In this document: positions 59,789-64,000 of the stretch, piece after piece
Position numbering within the stretch: the first letter of the stretch is position 1
Layout of the letters: each line of letters begins with the position of its first letter
Assembly: GCA_018823175.1 (NCBI GenBank)
Contig: JAHJIY010000085.1
Location: 29,636 to 93,635, forward strand
Length of the DNA stretch: 64,000 bases
DNA from: Pseudomonadota bacterium
GTDB lineage: Bacteria; Desulfobacterota; Desulfobulbia; Desulfobulbales; JAHJIY01
Reading direction: 5' to 3'
Translations under genes and position numbers: made by a program
Notes under the pieces: model-generated
Database searches by the model: none
Told to the model about the DNA's origin: nothing
Seen by the model: the letters and a program-made list of their open reading frames with translations, nothing else

Positions 59789-60973
59789 ATGAAAATTAAA
59801 AAATTGAATATTGAAGGCTTCCGTTCCTTGCGGAATGTTATCTGGTTGCCCGGAGATCTCAATGTTATTATCGGACCTAATGGTGCAGGTAAATCTAATT
59901 TGCTACGATTTATAGAATTGGTTTCCGTGTCAGCCCAAGGTAGACTTGGCAAATACATTCAATCTTTAGGAGGAATGGATCCGATAGTTTGGGATGGAGT
60001 TGCTACTTCCATAAAGTTTGAGATGGAAACAACACCCGAGGGAGGAGAGCTAGGCCCTGAAACTTACGATCTTGAATTGGCAAGGTTGGGAGCAGGAAGT
60101 TCATATAAGGTTGAGAAGGAGCGGCTAATAAACTCTTTTAAATTAAAGAAAGGTGTTGAAAGAAATCCTTTTAAATTTTTGGAACGAACTGGGAAAACTG
60201 CTGTTATATTTGATGAAAAAGAACGAACCTTTAGTACCCCTGAAGAGTTTGTATCAGACGAAGAAAGCCTCCTCTCTATAGCATCTGGGCCATTTATTAA
60301 TAACCACTTCATTCCCCCTTTCCAGAAGGGGCTGGCATCTATAGCCGTTTATCACGATTTGCACACCAATAAAGATGCATCAATCCGACAACCCGCTATT
60401 GCTCGCATGGAAAAACGGGTTGACCCTGATGGGCAAAATCTTATCTCAGTTATGCATACACTATACACAGGTGATCGCGATTTCAAAAACGACATTAATT
60501 CCGCCATGCGGGCGGCATTTGGTGATGATTTTGAAGAGTTAGTCTTCCCCCCTGCTTCTGACCAGAGGATACAACTAAGGATTCGCTGGAAATCCCTTAA
60601 ACGAGAACAATCAGCAGCTGAACTTTCTGATGGAACCCTTCGTTTTTTGTTTCTGTTAACTGTTCTCGCAAGCCCATCGCCCGCTCCAATTATAGCAATA
60701 GATGAGCCTGAGACTGGACTGCATCCCTCCATGCTTCCTCTGGTCGCGGAATATGCAGTTGATGCGTCCACGAGATCACAAGTTATTCTAACTACCCATT
60801 CCCCTCAATTTCTCGATGCTTTCGTAGGAACCAGGCCGACCACAACCGTTGCGAAATGGCAAGATGGTGAAACTACCTTGAAAACATTACGAGGCGAAGA
60901 GCTTGACTACTGGCTGAAGGAATATTCGCTGGGGGCTCTTTTTAAATCTGGAGAATTGGAGCAAATAGGATGA
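59789..60973 (+). CDS. RecF/OLD-like AAA ATPase of a two-gene candidate defence pair
   Basis: 394 residues. 'KIKKLNIEGFRSLRN' and Walker A 'VIIGPNGAGKSNLLRF' at the N-terminus, an insert-rich middle, ABC-like signature 'AAELSDGTLRFLFLLTVLA' (about 275), Walker B 'IIAIDEPETGLHPSM', and 'ILTTHSPQFLDA' are those of the SMC/RecF-type AAA_21 group used in OLD, PARIS and related systems. It overlaps the next gene by ATGA, so they are translated together. Cytoplasmic ATPase; a sensor or activator role is inferred from the pairing and island location. Confidence 0.85.
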   Translation: MKIKKLNIEGFRSLRNVIWLPGDLNVIIGPNGAGKSNLLRFIELVSVSAQGRLGKYIQSLGGMDPIVWDGVATSIKFEMETTPEGGELGPETYDLELARLGAGSSYKVEKERLINSFKLKKGVERNPFKFLERTGKTAVIFDEKERTFSTPEEFVSDEESLLSIASGPFINNHFIPPFQKGLASIAVYHDLHTNKDASIRQPAIARMEKRVDPDGQNLISVMHTLYTGDRDFKNDINSAMRAAFGDDFEELVFPPASDQRIQLRIRWKSLKREQSAAELSDGTLRFLFLLTVLASPSPAPIIAIDEPETGLHPSMLPLVAEYAVDASTRSQVILTTHSPQFLDAFVGTRPTTTVAKWQDGETTLKTLRGEELDYWLKEYSLGALFKSGELEQIG

Positions 60974-61590
60974 AATTTATTCTTTTTGTTGAGGGCTATA
61001 CTGAAAAAAAAGCATTACCTCAATTTCTGAAAAAATGGCTTGACCCTAAATTGCCAAATCCTGTCGGAATTAAAACTGTTCGGTTTGAGGGATGGACAGA
61101 ACTCGTCAAAGATGCCCCCTTAAAAGCGAAAATGCATTTGGATGGTCCTGATAAAAACGAGATTATTGCTGTCATTTCTTTGTTGGATCTTTATGGCCCA
61201 ACTTTTTATCCTACTCATTTAATAGAAAGTAAAGAGCGTTACGATTGGGCAAAAAAAGATATAGAGGGCAAGGTCAAACAAGCCAAGTTTTTTCAGTTTT
61301 TCGCAGTTCACGAAGTAGAGGCATGGCTTCTAAGCGAACCAGACATCTTCCCTGTTGATGTAAAAAGAGCCTTTCCCTCCAAAATTAGTCATCCAGAAAC
61401 AGTGAACTTTAATGAGCCACCAGCGAAATTACTGGAGCGACTGTACCCTTTACACATTCGTCGGTCGTATAAGAAAGTGGTGAATGGGAAAGAGCTTTTT
61501 GGCAAACTTGACCCAAGCATTGCTTACAGTAAATGTCCAGGTCTTAAAGAACTCTTGGACAAAATGCTGGATTTGGCCACAAAATTTTAA
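60970..61590 (+). CDS. DUF4276 (TOPRIM-like) protein, partner of the ATPase
   Basis: 206 residues. 'MKFILFVEGYTEKKALPQFL' gives the TOPRIM-type first strand with conserved Glu, and 'AVISLLDLYGPTF' the following acidic strand, as in DUF4276 proteins. These often follow an AAA ATPase gene in defence islands, in the manner of split OLD/PARIS nucleases. Nuclease activity is inferred. It overlaps the ATPase gene by 4 bases. Confidence 0.85.
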   Translation: MKFILFVEGYTEKKALPQFLKKWLDPKLPNPVGIKTVRFEGWTELVKDAPLKAKMHLDGPDKNEIIAVISLLDLYGPTFYPTHLIESKERYDWAKKDIEGKVKQAKFFQFFAVHEVEAWLLSEPDIFPVDVKRAFPSKISHPETVNFNEPPAKLLERLYPLHIRRSYKKVVNGKELFGKLDPSIAYSKCPGLKELLDKMLDLATKF

Positions 61591-61621
61591 TCGGAGACAA
61601 TGTCGATTGTTATAGTGGGCA

Positions 61622-61631
61622 GGGGGGGGGG
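61622..61631 (+). repeat. Poly-G tract (G10)
   Basis: Ten consecutive G in the 141-base gap between the DUF4276 and GIY-YIG genes. Such homopolymers are prone to slippage and can be phase-variable, but this one lies about 100 bases upstream of the start. The rest of the gap shows no gene. Confidence 0.9.
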
Positions 61632-61731
61632 AAGCCAAACAAAATTATGAGCAAGATGACGAGAACGTTGGTGGCACTGACGCGATAAGTTTATCGATCC
61701 CGTCGCTGATCACTGGCGTAAGGAGGCGAAT

Positions 61732-62574
61732 GTGCCAACCGCAACATTAAAAATATTTTTGGCATTTGGAGATCCCAAAAGACTTCGCACGGCTGAGCTA
61801 TCTAATTGGACAGGCAAGGCGGTTTCAGGGCCTAGAAGTGAATTTGAAAAAGTTCTCGAAAGGGAAGAGTCTATTTGCCCTGGCGTATATTTTTTAACCG
61901 GTACGGACCCTGAAACAAATGAAAGTGCAATTTATATTGGTGAAGCAGAGTGTCTTCGTGACAGGGTGAAAAGTCATTTATCTAAAGACTTCTGGAATAA
62001 TATTACCTTTTTCATCACAAAAGATGAAAACTTAACAAAGGCCCATATTAAGTACATTGAGGGCCGCCTAATTGATGTTGCTCGGATTACAGAACGATCT
62101 ATAGTCATGAATAGTCAGGGTAGTGGCGCGAAGCTCCCAGAATCTGATCGTGAAGACATGGAGATTTTTCTGGAAAAAATGCTACAGGTTTTGCCAGTTC
62201 TTGGGGTAGAGGCATTTGTTCAAACCACCCCTGTAAAAGAAGAAACGCAACAAGAATTACTAGCCTGTAATATCAAATCTTTAAAAGCTTCCGGCTATCT
62301 AACGCCTAATGGCATAATTGTTTTAAAAGGTTCGCAGGCGGTTCTAGAAGCAAGAGCATCCTCGCAAAAGTGGCCGAGTGTGTTAGCTCAGCGGAATAAG
62401 CTTATTGAAGAGGGTAGCTTGCGCGAGCAAAACGGGTCTTATGTTTTCACAAAAAATGTAGAGTTTTCTAGTCCAAGCTCAGCGGCTGCTACTATACACG
62501 GTGGGAGTGCGAATGGTCTTACTGCATGGACAAATTCAAATGGTCAAACACTTAAGCAAGCACAAAACGTGTAA
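61732..62574 (+). CDS. GIY-YIG nuclease-family protein with C-terminal DUF4357
   Basis: 280 residues, GTG start after AAGGAGG. 'PGVYFLTGTDPETNESAIYIGEAECLRDRVKSHL' (read in parts) has the GIY (VYF) and YIG (YIG) motifs and the conserved Arg; the catalytic Glu of 'YIEGRLIDVA' is present. The C-terminal 'GIIVLKGSQAVLEARASS' region is DUF4357. This pairing occurs in accessory regions of many bacteria. A nuclease role is likely; target unknown. Confidence 0.85.
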   Translation: MPTATLKIFLAFGDPKRLRTAELSNWTGKAVSGPRSEFEKVLEREESICPGVYFLTGTDPETNESAIYIGEAECLRDRVKSHLSKDFWNNITFFITKDENLTKAHIKYIEGRLIDVARITERSIVMNSQGSGAKLPESDREDMEIFLEKMLQVLPVLGVEAFVQTTPVKEETQQELLACNIKSLKASGYLTPNGIIVLKGSQAVLEARASSQKWPSVLAQRNKLIEEGSLREQNGSYVFTKNVEFSSPSSAAATIHGGSANGLTAWTNSNGQTLKQAQNV

Positions 62575-62628
62575 ATGCGTCAAATGTGGGCGTGTCCCTC
62601 GCGCGCTTTAAGAGGGAAGTGGCAGCCT

Positions 62629-63381
62629 ATGAATATCGTTACATGGAATTGCAATGGAGCACTAAGGAAAAAGACGGCAGAGGTCGACTCTCTGGGTGCA
62701 GATGTGTTGCTTATACAGGAATGTGAAAACCCTGCCGTGTCCCTAAAGGATTATCAATCATGGGCAGGTGACTATCTTTGGTTTGGCACATCAAAAAATA
62801 AAGGTATCGGTGTCTTCCCCAAGAATGGAAATCAGGTGAAAGCACTTGATTGGAATGGTTCATTTCAGATTGTAGGGCTCAAAAATAAAAGCGTGTCAAC
62901 AAAATGGAAAACCACTGATTTAAGGTTTTTCCTGCCTTTCTCTATAAATAATCACTATAAAGTTTTAGGTGTTTGGACTAAAGGTAGCGAAGAGGAAGTT
63001 TTTGGCTACATGGGTCAATTTTGGAAATATCTGCAAATCCACAGGCATGATCTTTTAAATAAAAACACTTTGATTTTGGGCGACTTCAATAGCAATGCAA
63101 TCTGGGATAAAGAAGATAGATGGTGGAGTCATTCTGATGTTGTAAGTGAATTAAAGGAATTAGGTATCAAAAGTTTATATCATTGCCAAAATAACGAGTT
63201 GCAGGGGGAAGAGACGGTGCCAACTTTTTTCCTTCATCGCAAAAAAGATAAACCTTACCATATCGATTATGCGTTCCTATCGGAAAACCTGCTACCCCGA
63301 AGCCGACTTGTCATCGGTGAAAGAGAAAAATGGATTTTAGTTAGCGATCACATGCCGTTATCGGTAAAAATTAGCGGTTAA
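62629..63381 (+). CDS. Endonuclease/exonuclease/phosphatase-fold protein
   Basis: 250 residues from the ATG at 62629, where the family sequence starts '[15 protein letters not shown]'; the longer frame adds 18 unlikely residues. Metal-binding motifs: 'TWNCNGA', 'LLIQECEN' (Glu), '[12 protein letters not shown]' (GDFN) and '[12 protein letters not shown]' (SDH). This is the EEP/AP-endonuclease superfamily; substrates include DNA, RNA and lipids. Followed by a hairpin that resembles an integron attC site. Confidence 0.85.
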   Translation: MNIVTWNCNGALRKKTAEVDSLGADVLLIQECENPAVSLKDYQSWAGDYLWFGTSKNKGIGVFPKNGNQVKALDWNGSFQIVGLKNKSVSTKWKTTDLRFFLPFSINNHYKVLGVWTKGSEEEVFGYMGQFWKYLQIHRHDLLNKNTLILGDFNSNAIWDKEDRWWSHSDVVSELKELGIKSLYHCQNNELQGEETVPTFFLHRKKDKPYHIDYAFLSENLLPRSRLVIGEREKWILVSDHMPLSVKISG

Positions 63382-63442
63382 CAAAACGCAGGCGCTCAAG
63401 TAATGAAGTGCTAACGCTCCCCTGTTTAGCCTCGCGTTAATC
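63376..63442. other. attC-like hairpin (candidate integron recombination site)
   Basis: Immediately after the stop codon the sequence has TTAAC ... GTTAA ends, and the inner arms GCAGGC and GCCTCGC pair with one extra base, like the extrahelical G of attC L'' boxes. A TAACAAAACGC start and GCGTTA end resemble chromosomal integron repeats. Only one such site and no integrase are seen, so the call is tentative. Confidence 0.35.
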
Positions 63443-63460
63443 GTAAGAAGGGAAATCTTT

Positions 63461-63790
63461 ATGGAAACCGCATTAATTGCTGAACCATTAACGGGGAATA
63501 AGCTATATCAACAGAGGGCAAGACTCGCTATACCTGTCCTTATTCGTCAAGCACAGGCAGAGCAGCCGATAACATATGAAGATTTGGCACGGGAGCTTGA
63601 AATTCCAAATCCCAGAAATTTGAATTACGTTCTGGGTAGTATCGGAAATGCACTTAACAACTTGGCTGAGGTTTGGGAAGAGAAAATACCACCTTTGCAA
63701 TGTTTGGTCGTAAACAAGGTAAGCGGTCTAAAGTGGACCCCAGAGTCAAGACAAAAATCCACGGAGTTTAAGCTACACATTCAGCGTTAA
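63461..63790 (+). CDS. Small winged-helix-like hypothetical protein
   Basis: 109 residues, AAGGGAAA before the ATG. 'AIPVLIRQAQAEQPITYEDLARELEIP' (read in parts) followed by 'LNYVLGSIGNALNNL' resembles a helix-turn-helix as in MGMT-like or DUF-type DNA-binding modules. Cytoplasmic. Function unknown. Its end overlaps the transposase frame on the other strand by 23 bases. Confidence 0.65.
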   Translation: METALIAEPLTGNKLYQQRARLAIPVLIRQAQAEQPITYEDLARELEIPNPRNLNYVLGSIGNALNNLAEVWEEKIPPLQCLVVNKVSGLKWTPESRQKSTEFKLHIQR

Positions 63791-64000
63791 GTGCAGCTGG
63801 TCGGCGCTGCCCCGGTTTTGCTTCTGCTGGCACTTCTGCTACTGAGTCCGCGGTTGATGGAACCCATGTGGAGCGAAGCGGAACAGGGGTTCCATCAACC
63901 GCACGTGGATATTTATCCACAATCATCGCTCCACCGCCCATCGCGGTCATATATACGACATCAGGTGTCTTTTGACCCAACGACTGATGAGGACGTTCGC
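63768..64000 (-). mobile_element. IS3-family transposase OrfB, 3' end (5' part beyond right edge)
   Basis: The minus-strand frame from the right edge reads 'ERPHQSLGQKTPDVVYMTAM', the conserved C-terminal segment of IS3/IS2-type DDE transposases, then a 50-residue tail to a stop at 63768. The tail includes a perfect 16-bp inverted repeat (63850-63902). Only 77 codons are in the window, so it could be an intact or a broken IS copy. Confidence 0.8.
63850..63902. repeat. 16-bp perfect inverted repeat near the IS 3' end
   Basis: 63850-63865 pairs perfectly with 63887-63902 around a 21-base loop. It lies in the transposase frame tail. A second hairpin (AAGTGC-AGC / GCTGGCACTT, about 63788-63836) is just left of it. 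Confidence 0.85.

Overview
The window looks like a chromosomal segment of an anaerobic Desulfobacterota (Deltaproteobacteria-type) bacterium. This rests on the density of multiheme c-type cytochromes (41 heme-binding motifs in four proteins), the fused GldF-GldG/DUF4340 transporter, the short type of ThiC, the UPF0280 protein and general gene content. A Desulfobulbales-like or syntrophic sulfate-reducer relative is plausible, but no rRNA or marker gene here settles it.

Region 1 (1-22,950) is an extracellular electron transfer (EET) locus. Reading leftward on the minus strand from a divergent promoter region at about 18.5-19.0 kb it encodes a thioredoxin-fold/TPR protein without a CXXC motif, a 10-heme cytochrome, an NHL-type beta-propeller with a C-terminal membrane anchor, a TMTC-like GT-C membrane protein with TPRs and pyrF. 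It continues with a 6-heme cytochrome whose motif order matches the nanowire protein OmcS, a 16-heme cytochrome, an outer-membrane beta-barrel, three CsgG/TolB-like envelope proteins (two lipoproteins), a SurA/PpiC-type prolyl isomerase and a lipoprotein cytochrome with at least 9 hemes that runs off the left edge. On the plus strand a second TMTC-like protein and an STT3/AglB-like oligosaccharyltransferase follow. The inferred system is a porin-cytochrome conduit, a cytochrome filament, a folding and export set and a glycosylation set. The two TMTC-like genes share a near-identical 1.17-kb core in inverted orientation.

Region 2 (22,990-56,080) is mostly housekeeping: a gliding-type ABC transporter (GldA, GldFG, DUF4340), htpG, a rhodanese lipoprotein, mntP, thiC, an Nth-like glycosylase, an rRNA/tRNA methyltransferase with rnr, a Rel/SpoT-like hydrolase, a Crp/Fnr regulator, a phosphopantetheinyl transferase, cvpA, a TIGR04282/TIGR04283 pair, UPF0280, a methyltransferase, rdgB, aroK-aroC, glgA, gapA, a 1422-residue PPDK-like protein and ald. 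Its intergenic gaps carry two repeat systems: perfect heptanucleotide arrays (four, with different units) and a family of 44-94 bp palindromes with covarying stems that supply the stop codons of two genes.

Region 3 (57,460-64,000) is a genomic island. It begins at a 3' fragment of tRNA-Phe, the usual footprint of tRNA-targeted integration, is visibly AT-richer, and carries unknown genes with a possible frameshift. It also holds an AAA ATPase/DUF4276 pair (candidate two-gene defence system), a GIY-YIG/DUF4357 protein, an endonuclease/exonuclease/phosphatase-fold protein, a small winged-helix-like protein followed by hairpins, and the 3' end of an IS3-family transposase at the right edge.
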